Part shown: piece by piece, positions 1 to 10,045 of the stretch
How positions within the stretch are numbered: the stretch's first letter is position 1
Layout: every line of letters begins with the position of its first letter
Source: Methylicorpusculum oleiharenae
Lineage (GTDB): Bacteria; Pseudomonadota; Gammaproteobacteria; Methylococcales; Methylomonadaceae
Length of the DNA: 64,000 bases
Assembly (NCBI RefSeq): GCF_009828925.2
Contig: NZ_WUTY02000001.1
Span: forward strand, 1,456,492-1,520,491
Direction: 5' to 3'
Position numbers and translations under genes: made by a program
The notes under the pieces: model-generated
The model's database searches: none
Told to the model about the DNA's origin: nothing
Seen by the model: the letters and a program-made list of their open reading frames with translations, nothing else

Positions 1-463
1 ATTCTTTATAAGGATGCAATGATAAATTGTTGTTGTAATAACGCAAATCATGCGTGACTTCTGGTCCAAGCCAATCAGGTTTGAAAAACGCTTCATTTGA
101 ATCAGTAAGTTCAATTTCGGCAACAATTAAGCCATCATTGTCGCCTTCAAATTCATCAATTTCCCACGTATGTTTGCCTTGAGGAACATAATGTCTTGTT
201 TTTTCAATTAATGGCTTCTTGCAAAGCGACGCTAAAATTTCATAGGCATCTTTTAATGGAATTTCATATTCATATTCCGCTCGCTGATTTCCAATGGTTG
301 CACTTTTTATATTCAACCAGGCTTTGTGATCATCTGTTCTTACTCTGATTGAAGATGTGGGTGCTGAGCTTAAGTAGCCTTGTTTAATTTTTTTACTATG
401 ACTGACTTCATTTCGCCATAGTTCACTCATTAGTAAAAACTTGTGTTCAATTTCTATTGCCAT
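1..463 (-). CDS. CYTH-domain protein (triphosphate tunnel metalloenzyme), C-terminal end cut by window edge
   Basis: Read on the minus strand from the ATG at 463, this frame is open to the left edge and gives about 154 residues. It opens with MAIEIEHKF, the ExExK signature of CYTH enzymes, which bind triphosphates inside a beta tunnel. It continues with an arginine/lysine-rich core (IRVRTD, then AEYEYEIPL) and an acidic strand (WEIDEFEGDNDG, then VAEIEL). The last visible residues, LSLHPYKE, resemble the usual end of the family (about 153-157 aa), so probably only a residue or two and the stop are missing. Known family activities are inorganic triphosphatase or, rarely, adenylate cyclase. The substrate here cannot be told from sequence. 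It is divergent from sodB. Confidence 0.8.
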   Translation of the reverse strand, partial: MAIEIEHKFLLMSELWRNEVSHSKKIKQGYLSSAPTSSIRVRTDDHKAWLNIKSATIGNQRAEYEYEIPLKDAYEILASLCKKPLIEKTRHYVPQGKHTWEIDEFEGDNDGLIVAEIELTDSNEAFFKPDWLGPEVTHDLRYYNNNLSLHPYKE

Positions 464-678
464 CACTGTCCTCATTTTTTTATGTTAAGGGGTTGGATTG
501 ATTCAAATCGCTTGTTTTATCGATGTTTCATAATTAACGCAAACCAAGTACTTTCATTTTGTTATAGGCATGACTTTATTAAAGAGGCTGTCGGTGATAA
601 AGTTAGATTCTTACAAATTTACTTGGTATATCGACTGGTCAGCGTTTTTGCTGTCCATTCAACTTAGAGGAGATGCAA

Positions 679-1260
679 ATGGCTTACGAATTACCTGCGT
701 TACCGTACGAAAAAGATGCGTTGGTTCCACACATATCCGTGGAAACTATTGATTTTCATTATGGCAAACATCATCAAACTTATGTGACAAACCTGAATAA
801 TTTGGTTCCAGGAACTGAATTTGACGGATTGTCATTGGAAGATATCATTAAAAAGTCTTCTGGTGGTATTTTCAACAATGCCGCTCAAATATGGAATCAC
901 ACCTTTTACTGGAATAGCTTAAGTCCAAATGGTGGTGGCGAACCCACCGGTGGCTTGGCCAATGCCATTAATAGAACATTTGGTTCTTTCCAGGAGTTTA
1001 AAGAAGCCTTCACTAAGTGTGCAGTTACAACATTTGGTTCGGGTTGGGCGTGGTTGGTAAAAAATCCTGATGGTACCTTAGCGTTGGTCAGCACCAGCAA
1101 TGCCGGATGCCCATTAACAGACGGTAAAGTACCTTTGTTAACGTGTGATGTTTGGGAACATGCGTATTACATTGATTATCGCAATGCCCGTCCTGCTTAC
1201 TTGGAAGCATTCTGGGCTTTAGTCAATTGGGAATTTGCATCAGCAAATTACGAAGCGTAA
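679..1260 (+). CDS. sodB: Iron superoxide dismutase
   Basis: A 193-residue cytoplasmic Fe-type superoxide dismutase that converts superoxide to oxygen and peroxide. The start is set at the second ATG (679), not 673, because AGAGGA at 666-671 is then correctly spaced and the protein starts [15 protein letters not shown] as in E. coli SodB, with the same total length. The metal ligands are visible: His in the [11 protein letters not shown] helix, His in WNHTFYW, and Asp and His in [11 protein letters not shown]. The GGxFNNAAQ(I)WNH context points to iron rather than manganese. It is single-gene, with an inverted repeat downstream that separates it from tupB, which runs toward it. Confidence 0.96.
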   Translation: MAYELPALPYEKDALVPHISVETIDFHYGKHHQTYVTNLNNLVPGTEFDGLSLEDIIKKSSGGIFNNAAQIWNHTFYWNSLSPNGGGEPTGGLANAINRTFGSFQEFKEAFTKCAVTTFGSGWAWLVKNPDGTLALVSTSNAGCPLTDGKVPLLTCDVWEHAYYIDYRNARPAYLEAFWALVNWEFASANYEA

Positions 1261-1273
1261 GGCGGTCTTTATC

Positions 1274-1316
1274 AACCTGGATTCTGGCGGTATATTGCTG
1301 TCAGAGCCCAGGTTTT
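1274..1316 (+). terminator. Possible terminator between sodB and tupB
   Basis: AACCTGG (1274-1280) pairs with CCAGGTT (1308-1314), followed by T residues. The loop is long (27 nt), so this is a moderate candidate. It lies between two genes converging tail to tail. Confidence 0.4.
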
Positions 1317-1355
1317 AATGATCGAATTTTGTTAGTTAGTATCAACACATGGGAA

Positions 1356-2045
1356 TCAATTCTTTTCTGTTAAAAGCTGCAGAAAGAAGTTGATTAAAAA
1401 AGCGATAGATAATAAAAAAACGCCCAGGGCCAAGGCAAGCTCAAACTCTCCTCTGCTTGTTTCCAAAGCTATTGCTGTTGTCATTGTTCTCGTTACTCCT
1501 TGTATGTTACCTCCCAACATCATGGCGGCACCTACTTCGCCAATAGCCCTGCCGAATCCGTAAATCAGTGCTGCTACCAAGGTTTCCCTGAGTTCGCCGA
1601 TTAACGGCATAATTTGCTGGTATTTGCTGGCTCCCAGAAATTGCAAGGTCATTTTCAAACGCTGGTCACTTGAATGAACGGCTCCAATTGTCAGGTTCAT
1701 GATGATTGGAAAGATTAAGCATGCTTCTCCAATAATAACGGCCGGTTGAGTATAAAGTAGCCCCAACTCTCCCATCGGGCCTTTTCGGCTCAATAAACCG
1801 TAAAGAACGAGGCCAATCATAACGGTCGGCATTGCCATGAGTGTATTCAGGATATGCTGCAGTGTCCGTTTGAGCCGGAATTCGCTGATGCCGATATAAA
1901 TGCCCGACACGATTGCAATGATGCCAGCCGTAGTTGTTGCAATAAGCGAAATCTTTAATGAGGTCCAGACGATTTGATAAATTGACGAGTCAAAGTGAAT
2001 GATTAGCTTAAACGCTTCAATTAAAGATTCAGTAAAGAAACTCAT
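1356..2045 (-). CDS. tupB: Tungstate/molybdate ABC transporter permease, TupB type
   Basis: A 229-residue inner-membrane permease of the TupB/WtpB group. It has several hydrophobic segments (around residues 25-50, 65-90, 100-120 and 200-222) and the ABC-permease EAA-type loop IYGFGRAIGEVGAAMMLGG near residues 160-180, where the ATPase docks. The MAMPTVMIGLVLYGLLSRKGPMGELGLLYT region is typical of tungstate permeases. It follows moaC on the same strand with a 6-nt gap, so it is probably co-transcribed with molybdenum-cofactor synthesis. The binding protein (TupA) and ATPase (TupC) are not in the window, so they must lie elsewhere or be shared. Confidence 0.85.
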   Translation of the reverse strand: MSFFTESLIEAFKLIIHFDSSIYQIVWTSLKISLIATTTAGIIAIVSGIYIGISEFRLKRTLQHILNTLMAMPTVMIGLVLYGLLSRKGPMGELGLLYTQPAVIIGEACLIFPIIMNLTIGAVHSSDQRLKMTLQFLGASKYQQIMPLIGELRETLVAALIYGFGRAIGEVGAAMMLGGNIQGVTRTMTTAIALETSRGEFELALALGVFLLSIAFLINFFLQLLTEKN

Positions 2046-2051
2046 AAGCGG

Positions 2052-2537
2052 TCAGTTATTCTGAAAGCGCTGCCAATGGCCGGATTGCCCCCCCATTTTT
2101 TCAAGCAACCTTACGCCTTGTATACACATTCCTCTGTCAACGGCTTTACACATGTCATAGATGGTTAATAATGCAATTTGCGTCGCATTCAGTGCCTCGA
2201 TTTCAACGCCGGTTTGACCGGTTGTCTTGACCACAGTTTGGCAGCGTATGCAATGGCGCGGCTGATCGGGTTCAAAAAAGATTTCAACATGGCTGATAGG
2301 TAACGGATGACATAGAGGAATCAGTTCAGCAGTTTTTTTACTGGCCATGATGCCCGCAATTCGGGCAATTCCTAGTACGTCGCCTTTTTTGTGATTACCC
2401 TTAAGAATTAAAGACAGTGTGCTGGGGCTCATTTCTATAAATCCTTCAACGACAGCGGTTCTATGGGTAATGTCTTTATGGCTGACATCCACCATATGCG
2501 CTTCGCCTGACTGATTGAAATGTGTAAGTTTTGACAT
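2052..2537 (-). CDS. moaC: Cyclic pyranopterin monophosphate synthase MoaC
   Basis: A 161-residue MoaC, which with MoaA turns GTP into cyclic pyranopterin monophosphate, the first stable intermediate of molybdenum cofactor synthesis. The start is placed at MSKLTHFN (2537), which gives the family length; an upstream ATG at 2558 would add seven unconserved residues. Diagnostic stretches are [24 protein letters not shown] and [12 protein letters not shown], the last holding the catalytic Asp and Lys. The C-terminal GGKSG of E. coli is GGQSG here. It is divergent from moaDE across about 115 nt. Confidence 0.94.
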   Translation of the reverse strand: MSKLTHFNQSGEAHMVDVSHKDITHRTAVVEGFIEMSPSTLSLILKGNHKKGDVLGIARIAGIMASKKTAELIPLCHPLPISHVEIFFEPDQPRHCIRCQTVVKTTGQTGVEIEALNATQIALLTIYDMCKAVDRGMCIQGVRLLEKMGGQSGHWQRFQNN

Positions 2538-2652
2538 GGCTAGATTCCAGAGTCGCAATGCCCAGTTTCATTGGGCAAGTTTCGTTCAAAAAGAATAGTT
2601 ATTCGGTTATAGTGACTCATTATGTAATCTTTTGTATTTCGCGTGAATAGCT

Positions 2653-2886
2653 ATGTCGATTAAGGTCAAGTATTTTGGCAGTTTAAAACTATGGGTGGGA
2701 CGCTCAGAAGATGAGCTCAACTTTAGTGTCCGCATCTCGGTAAAGGAGGCCTGGCAACAGGTGAATAGCGATAAGCCCATGCCGGTTAATACGCTGTCGT
2801 CAGTTAATTTTGACTACGTTGATATTGATTATATGTTGAATGATGGTGATGAGTTGGCTTTCTTTCCACCGGTAACAGGGGGGTGA
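2653..2886 (+). CDS. moaD: Molybdopterin synthase small subunit MoaD
   Basis: A 77-residue beta-grasp protein ending in Gly-Gly (PPVTGG). The terminal glycine is converted to a thiocarboxylate and carries the sulfur that MoaE puts into precursor Z. Length and the LSSVNFDYVDIDYMLNDGDELAFFPP segment fit MoaD. It is four bases upstream of moaE, so the two are translated together as the subunits of one enzyme. No strong ribosome-binding site is visible. Confidence 0.92.
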   Translation: MSIKVKYFGSLKLWVGRSEDELNFSVRISVKEAWQQVNSDKPMPVNTLSSVNFDYVDIDYMLNDGDELAFFPPVTGG

Positions 2887-2890
2887 ACGG

Positions 2891-3346
2891 ATGATTCAAA
2901 TTCGCGAGCATAGCTTTGATCCCTGGACCGAACTGGTCAATTATCAAACCGGGAATAGGAATTTACTGAGTCAGGCCGGGGCTACCTGTGTTTTTGTCGG
3001 GACAATGCGTGATTTTAATGATGGCAACAGTGTCAGGAGTATGCGGTTAGAGCATTATTCCGGTATGACAGAAAAGCAACTGGCCAACATCATCGATGCA
3101 GCAAAACAGCAATGGCTATTTTCGGATGTATTGCTTATTCACAGGACCGGTGAAATTGAGCCTTCGGAAACCATTGTCCTACTGGCAACTTGGGCTGCGC
3201 ATCGTGGCGATGCCTATGATGCCAACCGCTATATTATGGAATCATTAAAGTCGAAGGCGCCATTTTGGAAAAAAGAAATATTGGCGGACGGCAAGGCCAG
3301 GTGGGTCGATAAAAACACCGATGGGTATTTACAAAAATCAAAGTAA
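2891..3346 (+). CDS. moaE: Molybdopterin synthase catalytic subunit MoaE
   Basis: A 151-residue large subunit of molybdopterin synthase. MoaE family marks are VGTMRDFNDG near residue 37, LEHYSGMTEKQL near 54, RTGEIEPSE and the lysine-bearing MESLKSKAPFWKKE near residues 116-130, which corresponds to the catalytic lysine region of E. coli MoaE. A GGGGTGA ribosome-binding site overlaps the end of moaD. It forms the active enzyme with MoaD just upstream. Confidence 0.95.
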   Translation: MIQIREHSFDPWTELVNYQTGNRNLLSQAGATCVFVGTMRDFNDGNSVRSMRLEHYSGMTEKQLANIIDAAKQQWLFSDVLLIHRTGEIEPSETIVLLATWAAHRGDAYDANRYIMESLKSKAPFWKKEILADGKARWVDKNTDGYLQKSK

Positions 3347-3456
3347 ATCATTTTCTCCATGCCAAACTGGGGTCGATCAAGCTGGTAATAACCGGTTAAT
3401 CATTGGCCAAGTGCATTTATCGCATCCAAGGCTTCCAATTTAAAACGGCAAAATCA

Positions 3457-4284
3457 ATGTTGGGCATTCTAAAAAAAATGAAAACGGAGCTGGCTGAGCC
3501 GGTTAATTATCAGTTGTGTCTGGGTGATCAGTTGCTCAATCTCAATGATAATTTAGGCAAACAGGTCAACTTGCGTTTTACAGGCAAAATATCGTGTATT
3601 CATTGTGGGCGGGCGACCAAAAAAAGTTTTAGCCAGGGCTATTGTTATCCTTGTTTCATTTCATTGGCGCAATGTGATATGTGCATCATGAAGCCTGAAA
3701 CCTGTCACTACGATAAAGGGACTTGCAGAGAGCCTGATTGGGGTGAGGCGTTTTGTTATCAGACTCATTATGTGTATCTGGCCAACTCTTCCGGAATTAA
3801 AGTAGGTATTACTCGGCAAACACAAATTCCGACTCGCTGGATTGATCAGGGAGCCGTTCAGGCGCTGCCGATTCTGAAGGTGCAGTCGCGGCATATATCC
3901 GGTGTGGCCGAGATAGCATTGGCAAAATTGGTCAGCGATAAAACCAGCTGGCAGAAAATGCTGAAAAACGAGAATGAACCGGTTGATCTGATCGCCAAAC
4001 GCGATGAGCTGATTGAACAGTGTCGGGAGGATTTTACTGAAATAACCCGCCGGTTTGGCGATCAGGCAATCGAGTATCTGCCTGATCAACAGGATATCAG
4101 GATACATTACCCCGTTCTTCGCTATCCGGCTAAGGTGACCTCATTTAATTTGGATAAAAATCCAAATGTGAGTGGAGTGCTGCAAGGTATTAAAGGCCAG
4201 TATCTGCTATTGGATACCGGTGTGATCAATATCCGAAAATTTACCGGTTACGAGTGCGAATTTGTGCCGGATTCTGCTGCCTGA
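3457..4284 (+). CDS. DUF2797 family protein
   Basis: A cytoplasmic protein of unknown function, about 275 residues from the ATG at 3457. The longest open frame begins at a TTG (3403), but family members known to me begin near the M-x-G-x-L-x-K-M segment, so the later ATG is preferred. It contains a zinc-ribbon-like run (CIHCG, then CYPC, then CDMC and C-H-x-x-x-x-x-C) near residues 45-95 and the strongly conserved block VYLANSSGIKVGITRQTQIP followed by TRWIDQGA, which recalls a GIY-YIG-like fold. That fold suggestion is an inference. Its last 37 bases overlap the 3' end of the gene on the opposite strand. Confidence 0.75.
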   Translation: MLGILKKMKTELAEPVNYQLCLGDQLLNLNDNLGKQVNLRFTGKISCIHCGRATKKSFSQGYCYPCFISLAQCDMCIMKPETCHYDKGTCREPDWGEAFCYQTHYVYLANSSGIKVGITRQTQIPTRWIDQGAVQALPILKVQSRHISGVAEIALAKLVSDKTSWQKMLKNENEPVDLIAKRDELIEQCREDFTEITRRFGDQAIEYLPDQQDIRIHYPVLRYPAKVTSFNLDKNPNVSGVLQGIKGQYLLLDTGVINIRKFTGYECEFVPDSAA

Positions 4285-5168
4285 ATGTCTGTAAACTTAT
4301 CAATCCGGTAACGTTCGGTTGATTGATAATATTCATCAAATCCGACAATGCGGGTCAGTTCGGAAAAGTTTAAAATAGGCGGAGCTGCCGTGCCTGATTT
4401 GAGGGCATTTAGGGAGGCCTGCATTGAAACAATGGAGGCGTTCAGTAAAGTTAATGGATAAACTGCAACTTTATAGCCCATGGCCTCTAATTGATCATGA
4501 GGTAATAAGGGGGTTTTCCCATACTCAATCAAGTTGGCAACCTTATATCCCGGTACTTCACGGCAATAACGTTCCATTTCGGCTGTACTTTCCGGAGCTT
4601 CCAGGAAATTGATGTCGGCGCCGATTACGTCAAAAATCCTGGCGCGATCTATAGCTTCATCAATGCCGTGCGTGGCTCTGGCATCGGTCCTTGCCATGAT
4701 AAGGATATCTGCGCCTTCATTGCGAGCATCAACTGCAGCCTGTATGCGCATGAAAGCTTCGTTTCTATCGACAACCGATTTACCTTGGGTGTGACCGCAG
4801 CGTTTTGGGGCGACTTGATCTTCCAGCATGATGCACGCAAACCCGGCCTGCGCGTAGCCTTTGACGGTCCGTTTAATGTTTGCTGCATTTCCAAAGCCGG
4901 TATCACCATCGCCCCAAATCGGAATGGAAACTGAGTTACAGATATTTTGCCCTTGATTTAATATTTCGGCATAAGAAATCAATCCCGTGTCCGGTAGGCC
5001 CAGTCGGCTGGCAGATACAGCGAAGCCGCTCATGAAGGCGGTTTCAAAGCCCGCCATTTCGCATAATCTGGCTGATAGGGCGTCATGGCATCCTGGCATG
5101 ACTAAAATGCCCGGACGGTCAAGGAGCTGGCGAAGTTTGGCGGCGGGCGAAAGTGTGAACATATTCAT
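4248..5168 (-). CDS. Isocitrate lyase/PEP mutase superfamily protein
   Basis: A 306-residue (beta/alpha)8 enzyme of the isocitrate lyase/PEP mutase superfamily. The start is taken at MNMFTLSPAAKLRQLL (5168); 33 residues upstream are not family-like. Visible are the metal-binding GDGDTGFGN, the acidic IMLEDQ and the loop KRCGH, whose cysteine is the general acid in true lyases such as 2-methylisocitrate lyase. EAFMRIQAAVDAR, IMARTDARA and NFLEAPES follow in the expected order. The KRCGH loop argues for C-C lyase rather than phosphonate mutase activity. The substrate (methylisocitrate, dimethylmalate or oxaloacetate) cannot be fixed, and no methylcitrate-cycle genes are adjacent. Confidence 0.8.
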   Translation of the reverse strand: MNMFTLSPAAKLRQLLDRPGILVMPGCHDALSARLCEMAGFETAFMSGFAVSASRLGLPDTGLISYAEILNQGQNICNSVSIPIWGDGDTGFGNAANIKRTVKGYAQAGFACIMLEDQVAPKRCGHTQGKSVVDRNEAFMRIQAAVDARNEGADILIMARTDARATHGIDEAIDRARIFDVIGADINFLEAPESTAEMERYCREVPGYKVANLIEYGKTPLLPHDQLEAMGYKVAVYPLTLLNASIVSMQASLNALKSGTAAPPILNFSELTRIVGFDEYYQSTERYRIDKFTDIQAAESGTNSHS

Positions 5169-5349
5169 GATTGGCGAGTAAATTATTTTAATCAATAAAG
5201 TTTGGGATATGTAAAACTCAGGAGAAATGACTTGCCATGTTGGATTCAAAAGTCGCAAACTTTGCAAAGATAAGTCTATTTTCCAAAATATTCAAGAATA
5301 TCAATTTAAAAAGGCCTTATTATGCTTGACGAATTCAGGCAAAACCATT

Positions 5350-5367
5350 AGGTTATCTAACCTTTTT
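5350..5367 (+). terminator. Small hairpin with T-run in the ilvB leader (possible attenuator)
   Basis: AGGTT, a 4-nt loop and AACCT are followed by TTTTT, about 95 nt before ilvB. A nine-codon frame (5322-5351, MLDEFRQNH) runs into it but is not rich in Ile, Val or Leu. The element may be a weak intrinsic terminator or chance. Confidence 0.25.
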
Positions 5368-5460
5368 GAAAAAAAACCTAGTAATTTAGTCATGAATTCG
5401 CCAAGGCTATAAATCAGCTAAAAACGAATTGCTTCAGTCAGTTAATTTGAGGGTAAGAGT

Positions 5461-7197
5461 GTGGAGCTAAACGGCGCACAAATTGTAGTTCAGAGCCTGA
5501 TCGATGAAGGCGTGGAATATATTTTCGGTTATCCGGGTGGAGCAGTGCTGCATCTTTATGATGCCATTTTCCAGCAGAAAGACCTGAAACATATTCTCGT
5601 GCGGCATGAACAAGGCGCAACCCATGCGGCAGATGCCTACGCACGCGCAACCGGAAAAGCAGGCGTTGTTCTGGTAACCTCCGGACCCGGCGCGACCAAT
5701 GCGATAACAGGAATTGCAACTGCCTACATGGACTCCATACCGATGGTGGTCATTTCCGGTCAAGTGCCGTCGCCAGTGATTGGCAGCGATGCTTTCCAGG
5801 AAGTCGATATGATCGGCATCAGCCGCCCCTGCGTAAAGCACAACTTTCTGGTCAAAGACGTCACCAAAATTGCCGAAACGATGAAAAAAGCGTTTCATGT
5901 TGCAATGACTGGCCGCCCCGGACCCGTTGTCATAGATGTGCCAAAGGATATTACCGACCCGCGTATAAAAGTCCCTTACAAATATCCTCGTAAAGTGACG
6001 ATGCGTTCTTATAATCCCGCCGTTATGGGCCATAAGGGGCAAATCAAAAAAGCGGTCGAATTATTGCTGTCAGCCCAACGGCCCATGATTTATTCAGGCG
6101 GTGGCGTTATCCTGGGTGAGGCCAGTGATGAACTGACTGAAATGACCCGTTTATTAGGTTATCCGATTACAAATACGTTGATGGGCTTGGGCGCGTTTCC
6201 TGCTACTGATCCGCAATTTGTCGGCATGTTGGGGATGCATGGAACCTACGAAGCCAACATGGGGATGCATGAAAGCGATGTGATTTTAGCCGTAGGCGCG
6301 CGCTTCGATGACCGTGTAACCGGTAAACTGGCCGAATTTTGTCCGCATGCCCGCATTATTCATATTGATGTAGATCCTGCCTCCATTTCAAAAACTGTTA
6401 GAGTCGACATTCCTATTGTGGGCCAGGTCAAGCCGGTTCTTGAGCAAATGATCGAGCTTATCAAAGACAGTAAATCCAAGCCATCCAAAAAAGCTCTGGA
6501 AGCCTGGTGGGAGCAAATCGACAAGTGGCGTTCAATAAAATGCCTGGAATATGATAGAAACAGTCCGTTGATCAAGCCGCAATATGTTATCGAGCAATTG
6601 TATGAAGTGACCAAAGGAAATGCTTATGTCACTTCCGATGTGGGACAGCATCAAATGTATGCTGCTCAATATTATCATTTTGACAAGCCTCGCCGGTGGA
6701 TAAACTCCGGTGGTCTCGGTACCATGGGGTTTGGTTTGCCGGCGGCTATTGGTGTTAAACTGGCGTTTCCGGATGCTGATGTTGCTTGCGTAACCGGTGA
6801 AGCCAGCATCCAGATGTGTATTCAGGAATTGTCGACTGCGCTGCAATACAAAACTCCGGTTAAAATTATCAACTTGAATAACCGATATATGGGGATGGTC
6901 AGACAGTGGCAGGAGTTTTCTTATGAAAGCCGCTATTCACATTCCTACATGGATACGATTCCTGACTTTGTCAAGCTGGCGGAAGCCTATGGGCATGTCG
7001 GTATGTATATTGATAAACCGGAAGATGTCAGACCGGCACTTGAAGAGGCCTTTGCAATGAAAGATCGTACCGTATTTATGGATATCATTACTGATCGTAC
7101 AGAAAATGTTTATCCCATGATTGAATCCGGAAAAGGCCATCATGACATGAAATTAAGAGTTGCGTTAGGCACACCAACAGACAGGGAGTTGGCATAA
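5461..7197 (+). CDS. ilvB: Acetolactate synthase large (catalytic) subunit
   Basis: A 578-residue thiamine-diphosphate enzyme that makes acetolactate or acetohydroxybutyrate in branched-chain amino acid synthesis. It starts with GTG at 5461, preceded by GAGGG. The N-terminal domain has the catalytic glutamate in [18 protein letters not shown] and the flavin/ThDP region [19 protein letters not shown]. The middle domain has [13 protein letters not shown]-type sequence. The C-terminal ThDP motif is present, with E-A-S-I in place of the commoner G-D-G-S ([14 protein letters not shown]), followed by [14 protein letters not shown]. It is fused in an operon with ilvN, whose ATG directly follows its stop codon. 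Confidence 0.96.
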   Translation: MELNGAQIVVQSLIDEGVEYIFGYPGGAVLHLYDAIFQQKDLKHILVRHEQGATHAADAYARATGKAGVVLVTSGPGATNAITGIATAYMDSIPMVVISGQVPSPVIGSDAFQEVDMIGISRPCVKHNFLVKDVTKIAETMKKAFHVAMTGRPGPVVIDVPKDITDPRIKVPYKYPRKVTMRSYNPAVMGHKGQIKKAVELLLSAQRPMIYSGGGVILGEASDELTEMTRLLGYPITNTLMGLGAFPATDPQFVGMLGMHGTYEANMGMHESDVILAVGARFDDRVTGKLAEFCPHARIIHIDVDPASISKTVRVDIPIVGQVKPVLEQMIELIKDSKSKPSKKALEAWWEQIDKWRSIKCLEYDRNSPLIKPQYVIEQLYEVTKGNAYVTSDVGQHQMYAAQYYHFDKPRRWINSGGLGTMGFGLPAAIGVKLAFPDADVACVTGEASIQMCIQELSTALQYKTPVKIINLNNRYMGMVRQWQEFSYESRYSHSYMDTIPDFVKLAEAYGHVGMYIDKPEDVRPALEEAFAMKDRTVFMDIITDRTENVYPMIESGKGHHDMKLRVALGTPTDRELA

Positions 7198-7689
7198 ATG
7201 AGACATATCATTTCCATATTGATCGAAAATGAATCGGGAGCATTATCGCGTGTGGCCGGTCTTTTTTCTGCTCGTGGTTATAATATTGAATCGCTGACCG
7301 TTGCGCCAACTGAAGACGAAAGTCTTTCCCGTATGACAATTGTTACCTGCGGCAGTGAAGAAATCATTGAGCAAATTACCAAGCAACTCAATAAACTGAT
7401 TGATGTTGTCAAGCTGATCGATTTGGCCGGGGCGCCTCATGTCGAGCGGGAATTGATGCTGTTGAAAGTTAAAACAACTGATCATGAACGCGGAGAAATA
7501 AAACGGATTGCCGATATTTTCAGAGGCCGTATCATTGATGTGACGTCTACGACCTATGTTATTGAAATGACAGGTCCATCCGATAAACTGGATGCATTCA
7601 TTGACGCGCTGGACAAAGATAAAATCATTGAAGTGGTGCGTTCCGGTCCAACCGGCATTTCCAGAGGTGAGAAAGGTCTGCACCTTTAA
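7198..7689 (+). CDS. ilvN: Acetolactate synthase small (regulatory) subunit
   Basis: A 163-residue regulatory subunit that activates IlvB and gives valine feedback inhibition. It has an N-terminal ACT domain (MRHIISILIENESGALSRVAGLFSARGYNIESL) and a C-terminal domain with ELMLLKVKT and the IIEVVRSGPTGISRGEKGL end typical of IlvH/IlvN. Its ATG abuts the ilvB stop, so the subunits are translationally coupled. ilvC lies 161 nt downstream. Confidence 0.95.
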   Translation: MRHIISILIENESGALSRVAGLFSARGYNIESLTVAPTEDESLSRMTIVTCGSEEIIEQITKQLNKLIDVVKLIDLAGAPHVERELMLLKVKTTDHERGEIKRIADIFRGRIIDVTSTTYVIEMTGPSDKLDAFIDALDKDKIIEVVRSGPTGISRGEKGLHL

Positions 7690-7832
7690 TGTTTCACAAT
7701 GCCTTAAAAATTGACGATCGATAAAAATAAGACAAAAAATGTAACTCTGTCAAAGACCGTGTATCGAGTCATCAGGCAGCACACTTAGAATTACCAGGCA
7801 GCCGTTATCGGCGGTCTCACATTTATAAATAA

Positions 7833-8867
<1,035 letters not shown>

Positions 8868-8892
8868 AGCCGCCCTAAAAGCAGCACTTTAA

Positions 8893-8920
8893 AACTAAGG
8901 CCCTTAATTGGGCCTTAGTT
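8893..8920 (+). terminator. Terminator after ilvC
   Basis: A perfect 11-bp inverted repeat, AACTAAGGCCC (8893-8903) and GGGCCTTAGTT (8910-8920), with a 6-nt loop and a short T-containing tail, 25 nt after the ilvC stop. Confidence 0.7.
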
Positions 8921-9207
8921 GTTTCTGAACTGGCCTAAACCGTTTTTTTAATGGCCACGATTCAATAACAAATATGACGGCGGTCTTTTTCGAACAAGTC
9001 TATTCTGATGACGGAAAGAGGCGTGGTAACCTCGATACTTTGAACTGGGCAACAAAGCGGCCTGATTTGACAAACCGAATGCGCATGGTAAAGCATAAAA
9101 AACAATCGTTTGTTTTGTATCGTTTTGTTGTACCCCGCATCGAATTTTCACCAGCATAAAACGAAGCAGGGGAGTTAGATAACGGAAATTAAATTGTAGA
9201 GGTAAAC
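8921..9207. other. Intergenic stretch without a recognisable gene
   Basis: With the terminator just before it, this makes a 340-base gap between ilvC and the next gene. Short frames exist on both strands but none shows family-like sequence or a good ribosome-binding site. The end (about 9170-9207) carries the ribosome-binding region of the next gene. Confidence 0.5.
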
Positions 9208-9765
9208 ATGCAACTGGAAAATGGCTATCTAAACCATGCTAATCATGAAGCTGTTTCTGCGATACTTAAGGCTATCGATAGTGATGTCGAGCGCGGAGAA
9301 GATGTGTTGATGTTCGGCTTTTGCGCCGTTTTATTATCGTCCACTGCCGCGCCAATTGCACCGCCAATCGTGCTTTTACCCATCGTAGCTATTGTATTCG
9401 CCTGCTCCGCCTCATGGGCCAGATTCAATTATCATAAAATGGCCCAAAAACTGTCAGTAGCTATGCAAGAGCTCAAGCCCAGAGAACGCGCTTTATTACA
9501 GCCGTTAGCTGATCTTTTTATAAAAAACCCCATGGAATCTTTAACAGATTCGTTTAATCCGTTTAAAAATCTAAAGCGGATCTATAAGAGTATTTTGGGG
9601 GGAATATTGATCAATCCTCTCTGGATACCCATTTTCTATACGATGGGAATTCAGATGACTGAAGAAAAAAATCTTATTGAATTAAACAGAGCCATTATCG
9701 GTATTGAACAGCAAATTGCTCCTTATTTGAAATTGCAGGAACAGCAACCGGACATTCCTAACTGA
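9208..9765 (+). CDS. Hypothetical membrane protein
   Basis: A 185-residue protein I do not recognise. The ATG at 9208 follows an AGAGGT ribosome-binding site. Residues 34-72 are strongly hydrophobic (FGFCAVLLSS, then PPIVLLPIVAIVFACSASW) and form one or two membrane spans. A second, weaker hydrophobic stretch is near residues 130-150 (ILGGILINPLWIPIFYTMGI). The segments between are charged and helical (KMAQKLSVAMQELKPRERALL). It is a monocistron, followed by a hairpin terminator. Confidence 0.6.
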   Translation: MQLENGYLNHANHEAVSAILKAIDSDVERGEDVLMFGFCAVLLSSTAAPIAPPIVLLPIVAIVFACSASWARFNYHKMAQKLSVAMQELKPRERALLQPLADLFIKNPMESLTDSFNPFKNLKRIYKSILGGILINPLWIPIFYTMGIQMTEEKNLIELNRAIIGIEQQIAPYLKLQEQQPDIPN

Positions 9766-9796
9766 AGGTGTTTAGCGGAATCATAGGCACGTATTC

Positions 9797-9814
9797 GAGG
9801 AAATATTCCTCTTT
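9797..9814 (+). terminator. Short hairpin terminator after the membrane protein gene
   Basis: GAGGAA, ATA, TTCCTC, then TTT, 32 nt beyond the stop codon at 9765. Confidence 0.45.
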
Positions 9815-10045
9815 AATCAAGCCTTCTCGCATGCTGTCACGGTCGATAGTATTTTCAATGCAGGGAAATCGAAATGAAAGTTAAGCGATAAGACATTTTT
9901 CGCCCCCTCGTCCTGTGTGTACATCCTATCTCCATGCTTGATTGATTCATCTAGATTACGCACTAGCTAAAAGTATACTTTAATCCTTCGCTGTTGTTGC
10001 TTATTGAGCGCCAGTGCTTACCGGTAGTGAAGCCATAGCTATGAA

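Noticed and set aside
443-752. Two short plus-strand frames before sodB
   Set aside because: One is antisense to the CYTH gene start and the other overlaps sodB out of frame; no family-like sequence.
5467-6042. Long minus-strand frame inside ilvB
   Set aside because: Shadow of a strongly supported gene; His/Cys-rich composition typical of antisense frames.
8974-9159. 61-codon frame after ilvC
   Set aside because: No ribosome-binding site, no hydrophobic or domain signal, and an equal-size frame lies on the opposite strand.
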